A DNA stretch of 54,493 bases. It comes from Aestuariivirga sp. Its GTDB lineage: Bacteria; Pseudomonadota; Alphaproteobacteria; Rhizobiales; Aestuariivirgaceae. The translations under genes were made by a program, and so were the position numbers. Under the pieces are notes generated by a model. It was not told where the DNA came from, searched no databases, and saw only the letters and a list, made by a program, of their open reading frames with translations. The stretch is taken from the NCBI GenBank assembly GCA_030680855.1, contig JAUXUN010000002.1, forward strand, positions 1 to 54,493, written 5' to 3'. Below, piece after piece: positions 1-8,684 of this stretch (positions are counted from its first letter, which is position 1; every line of letters starts with the position of its first letter).

Positions 1-55
1 CCTCGACAAACGCAACAACACGCTCACGCAGATCGTTCGACAATGGGTGCGGCAT
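1..55 (-). CDS. IS630-family transposase, N-terminal fragment cut by window edge
   Basis: Reading leftward from an ATG at 55, the strand encodes MPHPLSNDLRERVVAFVE before the window ends. The block PLSNDLRERVV is the usual start of the helix-turn-helix of IS630-type transposases, which cut and paste at TA dinucleotides. A strong ribosome-binding site (GGAGGTG) lies just upstream of the ATG, which fixes the start. Only 18 codons are visible, so nothing can be said about the DDE catalytic domain or whether the element is intact. The element's end should lie in 56-215, but I could not identify an inverted repeat there. Confidence 0.6.
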   Translation of the reverse strand, partial: MPHPLSNDLRERVVAFVE

Positions 56-215
56 GGCAAATCACCTCCGCAAATCTTGAATCACATCTCAACTGATTTG
101 CAAACCCCATTTCGATTCAACCTGACAGCGCGACGCTCTAGGCAGGCCAAAACTATGTACCCAAAGGCCTCTTTTAATGCATTCCAGCCTGGAGCACCTG
201 AGATCGACCCTTGCA

Positions 216-743
216 TCACTTCCGCCGCGCGATCTCACGGTAAAGGGCTTCCGGGCTGGTGCCGATTTCCTGAGCAATCGCCTTCCAACTGCCTTTCTCT
301 GGCAGGTGCCCGTTGTCGGCCAGCCATGCGTCGAGCCGTTCGGCAACTGTCTTGAGCGTCAGGATTTCGGCGCGCAAACGGGCATCGCGGACTTCACCGG
401 CAAGGTGCACTGCCCATGCCTTTGCGAAGTCGTGACTGGTGTAGAACAATTGCTGCATTGCGGTTCTGGAGATCAGGCGTGCCACGACCGGCGATGTTGC
501 AATTGCGTCACAGTGGTACTTTGGCGTGAATAATGAAGCTTCCGCCAATATTGAGTCGGGTATTGCCCGCTGCAGGACAACCGCACTGCCGTTTGGATGA
601 TGCCTGATCAGTTGGGCAGTCCCGGTCTCGATCAGAAACATGGATTTCACACGGTCATCACGGTGAAAAAGATACTGGTCCTGACGAAAGGACCGTCTGA
701 TTTGATGCAAATTCCCGAGATGTTCCAACATGATCTTTATCAT
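216..743 (-). CDS. Crp/Fnr-family transcriptional regulator
   Basis: This 175-residue protein has an N-terminal cyclic-nucleotide-binding-like beta roll (about residues 5-95, including FLIETGTAQLIR) and a C-terminal winged helix (about 125-173, with WKAIAQEIGTSPEALYREI as the recognition region). It is shorter than classical Crp (about 210 residues) but similar to small Crp/Fnr members that often sit beside metal- or redox-related genes. I see no cysteine cluster of the Fnr type. It is transcribed away from the truncated secreted-protein gene at 804, with 60 bases between them, so it may once have controlled that gene. The effector cannot be told from the sequence. The start ATG at 743 has no strong ribosome-binding site; a second ATG lies at 731. 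Confidence 0.8.
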   Translation of the reverse strand: MIKIMLEHLGNLHQIRRSFRQDQYLFHRDDRVKSMFLIETGTAQLIRHHPNGSAVVLQRAIPDSILAEASLFTPKYHCDAIATSPVVARLISRTAMQQLFYTSHDFAKAWAVHLAGEVRDARLRAEILTLKTVAERLDAWLADNGHLPEKGSWKAIAQEIGTSPEALYREIARRK

Positions 744-803
744 GTGTGGAAACAGTTGCCCGTGGCAAGTTAAAGATTTTACGGTTAAAAAGGTTCAACA
801 CAC

Positions 804-1112
804 ATGAAAGCATTTCTCACAGCAATCGCCTTGGCAGTGTTCATTCCGTCTGCCGCTATTGGTCAAACGATGGACCACAGTCAAATGATACACGGCGGCC
901 AGCCGGGCATGATGATGCAGGGCATGCTGCCTCAGGAGACTGGTCAGTCTGCCTTTGCCGCCATTCAGGAAATCGTCGCCATACTAAGCGCCAATCCTGC
1001 CACAGACTGGTCCAAGATCGATATCGAGGCCCTAGTCAGGACAAGGCCTTCGAGTGGGCCCTTCCACACACACTCCACGGCTCGTGCCATCTCGGTCGAG
1101 GTGTCGCCCTAG
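804..1112 (+). pseudogene. Truncated Met/His-rich secreted protein
   Basis: The first 20 residues form a signal peptide (MKAFLTAIALAVFIPSAAIG). A Met/His-rich stretch follows (DHSQMIHGG, GMMMQGM), of a kind seen in small periplasmic copper-related proteins, and then an amphipathic segment ending near KIDIEAL at residue 76. From memory, proteins with this N-terminus continue for roughly another 100 residues. Here the reading frame leaves the family pattern at about base 1032 and runs through 25 unrelated, Ser/Thr-rich residues to a stop that overlaps the 3' end of the regulator gene on the other strand. I therefore call it a gene broken at a DNA junction near 1032. The function of the intact family is not settled; a role in metal handling is a guess from composition. 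Confidence 0.55.
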
Positions 1113-1834
1113 CGTTCGCCCTCCGTCAGCCGGCGATAAAGACTGTTGGCGCGGGTTAAATGAGCGCGAAGCGCCTGTTCGGCCATGTCGGCGTCGCGGC
1201 GCTTTATGCCTTCAAGAATTGCTGCGTGTTCGGTCAAGGTTAACTCCTCTGCCCCGATGATTCGTACGAGGTGCTGATAAAATTCTCCGAGCCAGCTTAT
1301 TAACGCTTCGCTAAGTACTGGAAAAATGGAATTACCGGTCATCTGAGCGATTTCCCGGTGAAACAGCATGTCATGGTGCATGAACTGGCTGAGATCGGAA
1401 AGGGAAGCCACATGCGCGGCATGGCGATCTTCCAGGCGCTCGATATTCTCTTTAGTGGCCCGTTCGGCTGCCAGTCGTACCATTTGGATTTCAAAGATCA
1501 GCCGCGCTTCCTTCAATTCTTCCAGACTGCGGTCCGAGTTGCGGAGGATGCCGCTTGTGGTAAGCGAGACGGTTTGCATTAAGTTGGTGAAGTTGGGGGC
1601 GGCAACGCTTGCACGTTCCCCCGGGTTCAGGGAAATCAGACCGATGCGTGCCAGGTTTTGCAGGGCCTCGCGCACGGCGGGGCGGCCGACTTTATAAAGG
1701 TTCATAAGCTCTCGTTCGGACGGCAAAAGGTCGCCGGGCTGAAGGCCTGTTTCCTTTACTACCGCCAGAATGCGCTCCATCACGTCCTGGTAGAGGCGTC
1801 GCCGTTTGATGGGTTCGGGTGTGAAGCTGGACAC
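1109..1834 (-). CDS. FadR/GntR-family transcriptional regulator (FCD domain)
   Basis: This 241-residue regulator has an N-terminal winged helix (about residues 12-80, with LLPSERELMNLYKVGRPAVR as the recognition region) and an all-alpha FCD ligand domain (about 95-235) containing the expected Asp/His metal or ligand positions, such as MHHDMLFHREIAQM. It is closest in feel to the NanR branch. The gene is the last of the minus-strand operon, four bases after a permease gene, so it is made with the transporter and enzymes it probably controls. The likely operator is the TGGTATACTA palindrome in the divergent promoter at 8633-8642. The inducer is probably the imported sugar or its oxidised product; this is inferred only from context. 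Confidence 0.85.
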   Translation of the reverse strand: MSSFTPEPIKRRRLYQDVMERILAVVKETGLQPGDLLPSERELMNLYKVGRPAVREALQNLARIGLISLNPGERASVAAPNFTNLMQTVSLTTSGILRNSDRSLEELKEARLIFEIQMVRLAAERATKENIERLEDRHAAHVASLSDLSQFMHHDMLFHREIAQMTGNSIFPVLSEALISWLGEFYQHLVRIIGAEELTLTEHAAILEGIKRRDADMAEQALRAHLTRANSLYRRLTEGER

Positions 1835-1838
1835 GGCG

Positions 1839-2822
1839 CTACTGTATAGGCCTGATGGTTCGCTTCAAGAGAGCGGTGGTGCGCTTGTCACGGATGCCGT
1901 CTACCAAAACCGCAAGGAAAATGATGAAACCCTGCATGATGGGCTGAGCATATAGATTGACCCCCGTGAAAACCAGCCCTAACTTGACTGTCTGGATCAG
2001 GATGGCGCCAACTGCCGCATTGAATACCGAACCCACGCCGCCGAACAGGCTGACTCCTCCCAACACCGCTGCGGCGATTACGTCGAATTCGCTGCCTTCG
2101 CCAAAACCGGCATCCAAGCGCCCGATCTGCGAGATCAGCATGTAGCCCGAAAGGGCAGCACATGCAGAGCACATCATATAGCAGCGGGCTTGTATCGATG
2201 CCGTTTTCAAGCCCGCCTTGCGGGCACCTTCTTGCGAATTGCCCAGCGCATAGACCTGCCGCCCGAAACCCGTGTGGGATAGCATGTAGTGGGCGAGTAT
2301 GAGGACAAGAGCGAACATCCAGATTGGCAGCGGTATATGGAACAGGCTTGAAAGTCCAAAGGCGCGAAACTCATCCGCAAAATCGAACTGTTTGGAACTG
2401 GTGAGCCAGGTTCCAAAACCACGAAACAGGAAGAGAGATGAGAGTGTCGCGATGAAGGGAACAATGCGGAGTACAACGATGAAAAAGGCGTTCAAGGCTC
2501 CGAGCACGCCGCCAACGGCAATGGCGATGAACAGCCCCATGGTTGGCGGAAGGTCCAGCGCCTGCATCAGAAGGCCGGCAATCAATGGCGCGACATACAT
2601 CACCGAGCCCACGGAAAGATCAATTCCCGCAGTCAGAAGTACAAAGGTCATGCCGATCGCTGCAATGCCGATGAACGAAGCCTGCTTGACGATATTTGCC
2701 ATGCTATCGGGCATCAAAAATGAGGTTTGCTGTACGCCGAAATAGAGGACGACGGCGCCAAACATGACGTAAGTCGCATTTTGCAGGAACAGATCCGTCA
2801 GACTTTTCTTTTTCAACATCAT
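1839..2822 (-). CDS. Ribose-type sugar ABC transporter permease (RbsC-like)
   Basis: A hydrophobic 327-residue inner-membrane protein of the BPD_transp_2 family, with about 8-10 membrane segments. The conserved family stretch GIDLSVGSVM (about residues 66-75) and the EAA-like region SEFDVIAAAVLGGVSLFGG near residue 245 mark it as a permease subunit of a CUT2 (ribose/xylose-type) importer. Its start overlaps the end of the ATPase gene by four bases (ATGA), so the two are translationally coupled. With the second permease at 4315, it would form a heterodimeric channel. The substrate is set by the binding protein at 5520, not by this subunit. Confidence 0.9.
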   Translation of the reverse strand: MMLKKKSLTDLFLQNATYVMFGAVVLYFGVQQTSFLMPDSMANIVKQASFIGIAAIGMTFVLLTAGIDLSVGSVMYVAPLIAGLLMQALDLPPTMGLFIAIAVGGVLGALNAFFIVVLRIVPFIATLSSLFLFRGFGTWLTSSKQFDFADEFRAFGLSSLFHIPLPIWMFALVLILAHYMLSHTGFGRQVYALGNSQEGARKAGLKTASIQARCYMMCSACAALSGYMLISQIGRLDAGFGEGSEFDVIAAAVLGGVSLFGGVGSVFNAAVGAILIQTVKLGLVFTGVNLYAQPIMQGFIIFLAVLVDGIRDKRTTALLKRTIRPIQ

Positions 2823-4318
2823 GCCGGTTCTTCCTTGAAGGCCATAGCCAGGATCTTTTCCTTCTCGAAGTCTGGCCGGGCGATCTCGCCCACAACTTCG
2901 CCCCTGTTCATCACAATGATGCGGTCTGCCATGCCCATAACCTCTTCAAGCTCTGATGAGATGAAGAGGACTGCACCGCCGGAGGCCGCCAATTGGTCGA
3001 TAAGGGTGTAGATTTCATACTTGGCGCCAACATCAACGCCGCGTGTCGGTTCATCCAGGATAAAGAGCCGAGGCTCACGCATCTTCCATTTGCCGATCAC
3101 AACCTTCTGCTGGTTGCCACCCGACAGCGCCTTGACTGGTTGGGTGGCAATGTTTCCTGCCTTGATCTGCAGCTCCGATCTTACCTCGGCAGCTCGAGTT
3201 GCGAGGCTTTCTTCCTCCACCACTCCCAATGGCCCCCTGCCGAAACTTTCCAAAGCCACGAGGGCCAGGTTGTCGGAGATTGAAGCATCCAGCATCAATC
3301 CTTCCTCCCGGCGGTTTTCGGTCACAAAAGCAAGGCCGCTGGCAATCCTCCCTTTGGCTTTTGCAGCGATTCCCTGGCCATCAATTTTAATAGCCCCGCT
3401 GGCATGGGGGTCTAAGCCAAAGATGACGCGTGCCAGTTCAGTGCGTCCCGCTCCCATTAGTCCAAAGAGTCCCAGGACTTCGCGCTGCCGAATGGTTAGC
3501 GACACATCCTCGATTACCCCCGGCTGCGATACACCCTCAAGTTCCAGTATGGCCCTTTCACCGGGAGTACATGAGCGTGGCGGATAATAGCCGCTTAGGT
3601 CACGGCCGATCATGGAACGGATCATGCGCGAGATGGTGAAATCTGCAGCATTGCCGTCATCGACAAGCCGGCCATCGCGCATCACCGCCACATGGTCGGC
3701 AAGACGCATCACATCGCCAAGGATATGGGAAATATAGATTATCGTGCTGCCGTCCTTGCGCAATGCGGCAATCGTATCGAATAGCCGGTTGACCTCGCGT
3801 GGCGTAAGTGAGGTAGTGGGTTCGTCAAAGATAATGAGGCTCGCCTCGTGGTGTAGTGCCTTGCCGATTTCAACTAGCTGGCGTTCGCCGGGCGAGAGTT
3901 GGCCCACCAGAACCTTTGGATCCAAATCAAGCGACAGGCGGCTCAGGATACCCCTGGCCCGATCATGCATAGTGGTTTTGTCCAGAAAGCCGCGTTTACG
4001 CGGGAAGCCGTCCACGAAGAGGTTCTCTGCAATTGAAAGATTGGTGAAGAGGTTCAATTCCTGATGGATGAAGCCAATGCCGGACTTGCGGGCATCGGCA
4101 GGTCCTGAGGGTGAGTAGGGCTGGCCGCGCCACTCCATACCGCCGGAACTTGGTTGCACCACCCCGCCCAGCATATTCATGAGCGTTGACTTGCCAGCGC
4201 CATTCTGTCCGATGAGACCGAGCAGGGTGCCTTCTTCAACCGATAGATTTACTTCCGAAACAGCCGGGACCCCAAACCAGGACTTGGCCAGATTCTCAAA
4301 TTTGAGAATGGCGGTCAC
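2819..4318 (-). CDS. Sugar ABC transporter ATPase with two fused nucleotide-binding domains (RbsA/MglA-like)
   Basis: A 499-residue protein with two tandem ABC domains, as in RbsA, MglA and XylG. The first domain has Walker A GQNGAGKST (about residues 37-45), signature LSPGERQLVEIGKAL and Walker B LIIFDEPTTSL. The second has the degenerate Walker A GLMGAGRTEL, signature LSGGNQQKVVIGKW and Walker B LFILDEPTRGVDVG. The degenerate second P-loop is normal for this family, in which one site hydrolyses ATP. It overlaps both flanking permease genes by four bases (4315-4318 and 2819-2822), showing a tight operon. It should power uptake of the sugar bound by the protein at 5520. Confidence 0.93.
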   Translation of the reverse strand: MTAILKFENLAKSWFGVPAVSEVNLSVEEGTLLGLIGQNGAGKSTLMNMLGGVVQPSSGGMEWRGQPYSPSGPADARKSGIGFIHQELNLFTNLSIAENLFVDGFPRKRGFLDKTTMHDRARGILSRLSLDLDPKVLVGQLSPGERQLVEIGKALHHEASLIIFDEPTTSLTPREVNRLFDTIAALRKDGSTIIYISHILGDVMRLADHVAVMRDGRLVDDGNAADFTISRMIRSMIGRDLSGYYPPRSCTPGERAILELEGVSQPGVIEDVSLTIRQREVLGLFGLMGAGRTELARVIFGLDPHASGAIKIDGQGIAAKAKGRIASGLAFVTENRREEGLMLDASISDNLALVALESFGRGPLGVVEEESLATRAAEVRSELQIKAGNIATQPVKALSGGNQQKVVIGKWKMREPRLFILDEPTRGVDVGAKYEIYTLIDQLAASGGAVLFISSELEEVMGMADRIIVMNRGEVVGEIARPDFEKEKILAMAFKEEPA

Positions 4319-5436
4319 GTCGTGCGCTCGCGCAAAAGTTTGGTCCGGAGTACGTCAAGAAGGGCCGCAGAAAGAATGACACCACCCTTCACCATGTCCA
4401 CCACGAAGGCCGTCAGGTTCATGAGATTGAGTGTATTGGACAGGAGCACAAAGAACAGGACGCCGAAAAAGGTCCACTTGATCTTGGCCTTGCCGCCAAA
4501 GAGGCTTGTGCCGCCGATGACTGCTGCGCCAATAACGTCAAGCAGAAATGTGCCTGCCCCAAGTGTGGGCCTGCCTGCCTCCAGGCGTCCGGAATAAAGG
4601 ACAGAGGCGAGGCCTGCGCATACAGCGGAAATGACAAATACCAGTATGATTATACGCGTGACAGGCACGCCCGAGATTTCAGAGGCTCGCCGGTTTGCGC
4701 CGACGGCCAACACTTGCCGCCCGAAGACAGTGCGGTTCAGCAGGACATGCGCTGAAAAGGCAACAGTCATCGAAATCAACATGGGATAGGTAAAAAGCGA
4801 ATAGATGACCCTACGCGAGATTTGGCTTTCCGATTTTGTTCCGAAATAAACTGAAACAATGTCACCCTTTCCCAGTGCGACATAGCTATCCGGTAATTGA
4901 TTGATGTTTTCCGAAAGGGGCAGGTAAATGGCCAGCGCACTGACGATCAGCATCATCACCAGAGTAGTCATGAAAGCTGGCATGCCCATCACCGCCACCG
5001 CAATGCCATTCAGCGCCCCAACGCCGGCGGCTACAAACAATGTCACAATAATTGCAAGTGGCACGGCGAGTGGCAATCCGTTGAGGAATCCGCCATCTTC
5101 ATTGATCACTAAGCCCCATATGGGTGCATTGCTCAAGACGTTGGGGTTGCCTGTCACGGCAATCAGCATCGCGCACAAAATGGACGTGAGACCAATAACA
5201 GCACCCTGGCTGAGATCTATGCCGGCAACGGCAAGCACAAAAGTCTGACCGATAGCTACAACCAGCAAGGGCCAGGTGTTGGACAGGACGTTCGAGAGAT
5301 TCTGCGGTGTCAGAAGTGTTGGAAGAAAAGGCGCCAACACGATCACATAGGCCAGCGACATATAGAGTACGAAATAGTCCGACAGAAAGATGTTTGTGAA
5401 ACGCCTGTTCAGTGAAGTGATCTGTGTTGCCATCAT
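4315..5436 (-). CDS. Ribose-type sugar ABC transporter permease, second subunit
   Basis: A second BPD_transp_2 permease, about 373 residues from the ATG at 5436; the open frame continues to a GTG at 5505. I prefer the shorter start because the extra 23 residues are polar and unlike the family, although neither start has a good ribosome-binding site. The motif AVAGIDLSQGAVIGLTS is the family's conserved segment, and DVIGAAVIGGTSLFGG near the C-terminus is the ATPase-contact loop. A longer periplasmic loop (around PIWGLVINEDGG and PLSENINQLPDSY) distinguishes it from the permease at 1839. It overlaps the ATPase gene by four bases. Two non-identical permeases with one fused ATPase is a common arrangement in rhizobial CUT2 importers. 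Confidence 0.9.
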   Translation of the reverse strand: MMATQITSLNRRFTNIFLSDYFVLYMSLAYVIVLAPFLPTLLTPQNLSNVLSNTWPLLVVAIGQTFVLAVAGIDLSQGAVIGLTSILCAMLIAVTGNPNVLSNAPIWGLVINEDGGFLNGLPLAVPLAIIVTLFVAAGVGALNGIAVAVMGMPAFMTTLVMMLIVSALAIYLPLSENINQLPDSYVALGKGDIVSVYFGTKSESQISRRVIYSLFTYPMLISMTVAFSAHVLLNRTVFGRQVLAVGANRRASEISGVPVTRIIILVFVISAVCAGLASVLYSGRLEAGRPTLGAGTFLLDVIGAAVIGGTSLFGGKAKIKWTFFGVLFFVLLSNTLNLMNLTAFVVDMVKGGVILSAALLDVLRTKLLRERTT

Positions 5437-5519
5437 GTGTGCCCGATTTGAATGCGTCCAAGCAGGCATTGCCGGCCGTAGGGAGAATCGGCCGGAAATG
5501 CCCACTGTTCTTGACTATA

Positions 5520-6512
5520 CTACTTGCCTGCTAGCAGTTTGCAGCCCCACATGCGCATCTCGTCCGTGCCGAGATTGGCCTGCGTAAGGGCAAAGCCCGG
5601 ATCAGGCATGATCTTGTTAGGCTGGGTTTCCTTGGCTTCGATTGCAGCAAGTATCGCGTTCATCGCTGAATCGGCCTCGAAAAAAAGATCCTGCACACCA
5701 GTCGCGTCCACAAAGCCTTCCTTGATCAGCTGACAAGCGGTTTTGTCGCCGTCGAGGCCAGCCATCAGCACATGACCTTCTTCGCCGCGTTTTTTCCACA
5801 TGCCACGTGGTTCAAATACGGAGCGGATTGTTGGGAAGAGAAAGTCAGAGGACGTAAATAGCAGATCAACCTGTGGATTGGCCGTCACGGCGGCCTCAAG
5901 ATTGGCCAGCGCCGTCGCAGCATCCCACTTGGAAGCTACTTCAATGACATTGAAGCGATCTTTGTTTTTGTTGATGGACGCATAGAAGCCATCCTTGCGG
6001 CCCACGGCATTCGGGTCACCCAGGTCGCCCACGATGATGATGGCGTTCAGCTTTTTGTCGGGCGGCGCCTTTGCGAGGGCCTCGGCGGTAACATAGTCCA
6101 CGGCCTGTTCAGCAATAGTCTTGTTGTCCGCAACGACTACAATACCTTTTGACGTGTCCGTCGGTGGGCGGTTGAATACAGCGATTGGAATGTCGGCAGC
6201 TTGCGATTCTTTCACAATCGTCACGGCACTTTCACCGTCCTGCGGGATGACGATGATGCCATCAACGTTCTGTGCGATGCAGTCCTTCACCTGTTCAAGC
6301 TGCTTGTTGGCGTCTTCATTCGCGTTACTTTCCAGCACTTCGTGGTTGGAAGCCTTCAATGTTTCAGTGATAGCTTTGTGGCCAGCAACCCAGAACTCCG
6401 TTTCGAGATCCTGGAAAGCGAAGCAGATCTTTGCGGCATGGGCACTGCCGGATGACAGCAGTCCGGCTGTCGTTAAGATGGCGGCTGCCATTGTGTATTT
6501 AAGCGATTTCAT
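5520..6512 (-). CDS. Periplasmic sugar-binding protein of the ribose/galactose type (RbsB-like)
   Basis: This 330-residue protein starts with a clear signal peptide (about residues 1-26, ending SGSAHA) after a strong AGGAGG ribosome-binding site. The mature part has the Peripla_BP_4 fold: KICFAFQDLETEFWVAG at the start of lobe 1, then VDGIIVIPQDGESAV and IPIAVFNRPPTD, typical of RbsB-type proteins. It would capture the substrate in the periplasm and hand it to the permeases encoded downstream. Proteins of this family were the starting point for finding D-apiose pathways, and the two dehydrogenases just upstream in the operon fit that substrate. The exact ligand cannot be read from the sequence. 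The 129-bp gap before it is the longest in the operon and may hold a secondary promoter or processing site. Confidence 0.88.
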   Translation of the reverse strand: MKSLKYTMAAAILTTAGLLSSGSAHAAKICFAFQDLETEFWVAGHKAITETLKASNHEVLESNANEDANKQLEQVKDCIAQNVDGIIVIPQDGESAVTIVKESQAADIPIAVFNRPPTDTSKGIVVVADNKTIAEQAVDYVTAEALAKAPPDKKLNAIIIVGDLGDPNAVGRKDGFYASINKNKDRFNVIEVASKWDAATALANLEAAVTANPQVDLLFTSSDFLFPTIRSVFEPRGMWKKRGEEGHVLMAGLDGDKTACQLIKEGFVDATGVQDLFFEADSAMNAILAAIEAKETQPNKIMPDPGFALTQANLGTDEMRMWGCKLLAGK

Positions 6513-6641
6513 TTGTCGTTCCTCCTGAACATGTTGTTTTAGGCTTCAGGCGCAACGTGTTTTCACATTGCGGCCTATCGAGACCATGGTGTGCCATGGA
6601 CTGGATATGGTGAGAGTGGCTTCGACAAGCCGGATCGTGCC

Positions 6642-7688
6642 TCATGCGGCCTGCTCCAAAGTTCTCTTGACTATTTGCGTTTGGTGTGTCCTTGACGATG
6701 CGGTTGCGGCAATCACCACGGCGAGCGTTTCAAGATTATGTGCGCCTGAAGGTGCTGCTTCCGCGGCGCCGTTCAGAACTGCAACAACGTGGGTCTGAAA
6801 GGCCCGGACAGATTCTTGCACCAGGTGCCAGGGCCTTTGACCCCAAGCCGGGACGCTGGGTTCACAGTTTTCATTGGTCACGCCATGGATTGACGTAATG
6901 CGGAGCTCATAGCCGGCCAACAATTCAATCGTGCCTCGCGTTCCTTCCAATTGCGCCAACGTCTGAGGGAAAGGATCGGGTTCCATGCGGCTGTAGAAAG
7001 AGCACTCGATACTGCCCACAGCGCCGGAGTGAAAACGTAGCAAAGCCTGGAAGGCATCCTGCCCCGCCACGCGCGGGTTAAGTGTCTGTGTTTCGCAGGT
7101 AACGCGTTCAATGTCCCCCATCAGGGAGCGGGCCAGATCGAAAAGATGAAGACCGACATCCGTGAGCGCCAAATCAGCAATACCGGCGAGGTATGGTTGG
7201 CGCGCATAAATATCGAAAGCATGGCGAAAGGAAAGCCGGAGGAATTGTGTTGGCCCAATCCTGCCTTCGTCGAGCAATTGACGCATGTGGCGGAAGGGCT
7301 TCTGCCACCGGAAGTTTTCATGCACGACAAGCTTGGCGCCTGTCGCTTCGCAGGCGCGCACCATCTCTGCTGCGTCTTGCAACGTCTCAGCAAAGGGCTT
7401 CTGGCAGATGACAAGTTTTGTATGCTTTGCTGCAAGTGTCACCAGCGCGTGGTGTGACGAAACAGTTGTCGCGATGTCAACAAAATCCGGTTTCATAGAT
7501 TCCAGCATAACCTTGGTGTCGGTAAAGGCCTGACAGCCGAACTGCTCAGAGAAATGCCTGGCTTTGGCTTCATCGCGATCACAAACAGCCACAATTGTCA
7601 CACTCGAAATTTCGGACCATGCATGCATGTGGTTCGCTGCGAAGAATCCGCAACCAATGAGAACACCGCGGTGCCTTTCGTCACACAT
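6642..7688 (-). CDS. Gfo/Idh/MocA-family NAD(P)-dependent sugar dehydrogenase, D-apiose dehydrogenase-like
   Basis: A 348-residue cytosolic oxidoreductase. The N-terminal Rossmann domain begins with GVLIGCGFFAANHMHAW, and the conserved catalytic-lysine motif CQKPFAETL lies near residue 100. The C-terminal substrate domain contains VHENFRWQKPFRHM and LTDVGLHLFDLARSLMG, with the usual active-site Asp and His. The motifs CGFFAxNHxHxW, VHENFRxQ, DVGxHxxDLAR and DPFPxTLxxxEG, as I recall them, match D-apiose dehydrogenase (ApsD), which oxidises D-apiose to D-apionolactone. The next enzyme in the operon resembles the D-apionate enzyme ApnO, which supports this reading. Family membership is certain; the substrate is an inference and could be another branched or furanose sugar. 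An AGGAG site precedes the ATG. Confidence 0.75.
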   Translation of the reverse strand: MCDERHRGVLIGCGFFAANHMHAWSEISSVTIVAVCDRDEAKARHFSEQFGCQAFTDTKVMLESMKPDFVDIATTVSSHHALVTLAAKHTKLVICQKPFAETLQDAAEMVRACEATGAKLVVHENFRWQKPFRHMRQLLDEGRIGPTQFLRLSFRHAFDIYARQPYLAGIADLALTDVGLHLFDLARSLMGDIERVTCETQTLNPRVAGQDAFQALLRFHSGAVGSIECSFYSRMEPDPFPQTLAQLEGTRGTIELLAGYELRITSIHGVTNENCEPSVPAWGQRPWHLVQESVRAFQTHVVAVLNGAAEAAPSGAHNLETLAVVIAATASSRTHQTQIVKRTLEQAA

Positions 7689-7721
7689 TGTCGCGCACTC
7701 CTGCTCTGTGCCGCTCTGGCG

Positions 7722-8567
7722 CTAAGAAATTTTCCCGTGCACGATCAGATCGGAAGCTTGGCGTATCACCTTGGGCGACAAGGCCTCGCGCCAGTTCGGC
7801 TGCATGATCTTTGACTTGCCGAATTGCAGCAGACGCAGGGCTGCATCCGAAGGAACCTTCGGTGAATAGCCAAACCACATGGCGATCTCGACATTGAGGT
7901 GGCCGATCAGGAAGTCCTTGGCCGCCTGACGGTCAATGCCATAACTTTTCTCGCATTCGTCCACGGCCTCGGTCATGACATCGACCATGCACATGGCCAG
8001 CATTTCCGATAAGCCGGGTTCGAGAATGGCAAGCTGTTCCACTGTGACCCGGTGTGTCTTGGTAACGGGCGACCACATGGCCTCGCAAATTTCGACGCCA
8101 ACAGCATAATGTTCTTCCGGGCCCTGCATGAGGGCGCAGACGATGGCCTGTTTTGCTACGCCACCATGATAGTCGCGCCGCGCGGCCCACTCTGTCTCAT
8201 CATTGTAAAGCGGTGGATGGCAGGGATGGCCTACAAAATAGGTAAGGTCTGGCCGGTTCTTCGGCAAGGCGTCGGCATAGGGCGCTGCTGCGTCAAGGAT
8301 CAAGAGCATTGTGCCTGATGCAAGTTGGGACTCGATTTCGGCTGCAACCGTTCCAATAATGTTATCAGGCAGCGCCATTACAACGATCTGCACATCTTTC
8401 AAGCCATCAATGATTGTGGTTGCTGCAAGGCCCGCCTCAGCCAGGCGTTTCCTGCCAAGGTCTCCGATTTCAATCGCTCGCAGGTCGTAGCCTGATTCAA
8501 ACAATTTCTTGGTGACGCGAAGACCCATTTTGCCGCCTGCACCGAGAACCGCAACTGATCGCGCCAT
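7722..8567 (-). CDS. PDGH_C-family NAD-dependent dehydrogenase, D-apionate oxidoisomerase (ApnO)-like
   Basis: About 281 residues from the ATG at 8567, which follows GGGAG and begins MARSVAVLGAGGKMGLRV; the frame continues to an ATG at 8606, but that adds 13 residues ahead of the nucleotide-binding fold. After the Rossmann domain come VILD/AAAPYADALP, VGHPCHPPLYNDETEW and a helical domain with ALMQGPEEHYAVG and HRVTVEQLAILEPGLSE. These stretches match, from memory, ApnO, which converts D-apionate to 3-oxo-isoapionate. It is the first gene of the operon and lies 33 bases before the ApsD-like gene. Seen: the family and the operon. Inferred: the substrate. A D-apionolactonase (ApnL), needed between the two steps, is not in this window. 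Confidence 0.72.
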   Translation of the reverse strand: MARSVAVLGAGGKMGLRVTKKLFESGYDLRAIEIGDLGRKRLAEAGLAATTIIDGLKDVQIVVMALPDNIIGTVAAEIESQLASGTMLLILDAAAPYADALPKNRPDLTYFVGHPCHPPLYNDETEWAARRDYHGGVAKQAIVCALMQGPEEHYAVGVEICEAMWSPVTKTHRVTVEQLAILEPGLSEMLAMCMVDVMTEAVDECEKSYGIDRQAAKDFLIGHLNVEIAMWFGYSPKVPSDAALRLLQFGKSKIMQPNWREALSPKVIRQASDLIVHGKIS

Positions 8568-8607
8568 TTCAAATCTCCCAAAAAACGAGGCTTTTTTTGT
8601 CTTCATG

Positions 8608-8652
8608 CCTCTTGATACAATGCTATGCTACCTAGTATACCATAATTGTCAA
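8608..8652. promoter_or_regulatory. Overlapping divergent promoters with a shared GntR-type operator
   Basis: On the minus strand, TTGACA (8647-8652), a 16-base spacer and TAGCAT (8625-8630) form a good sigma-70 promoter for the dehydrogenase/transporter operon. On the plus strand, TTGATA (8612-8617), 18 bases and TATACC (8636-8641) could serve the TIM-barrel gene. The near-palindrome TAGTATACCA (8633-8642; TGGTATACTA on the other strand) lies in the spacer of the first and covers the -10 of the second. It fits the FadR/GntR consensus TNGTN(0-3)ACNA and contains GGTATA, the element bound by NanR. The regulator at 1109 is the natural candidate to bind it, which would repress both directions at once. 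Confidence 0.5.
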
Positions 8653-8684
8653 TATGATTTATGGCTGAGGGAGAAGTCAGGGAA

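Noticed and set aside
746-1159. Plus-strand 137-codon frame
   Set aside because: A shadow of the truncated secreted-protein gene in another frame and of the regulator's 3' end; no start signal.
6584-6599. CCATGG-TGTG-CCATGG inverted repeat between the binding protein and ApsD-like genes
   Set aside because: A clear but short repeat; it has no T-run and does not resemble the GntR operator, so I assign no function.
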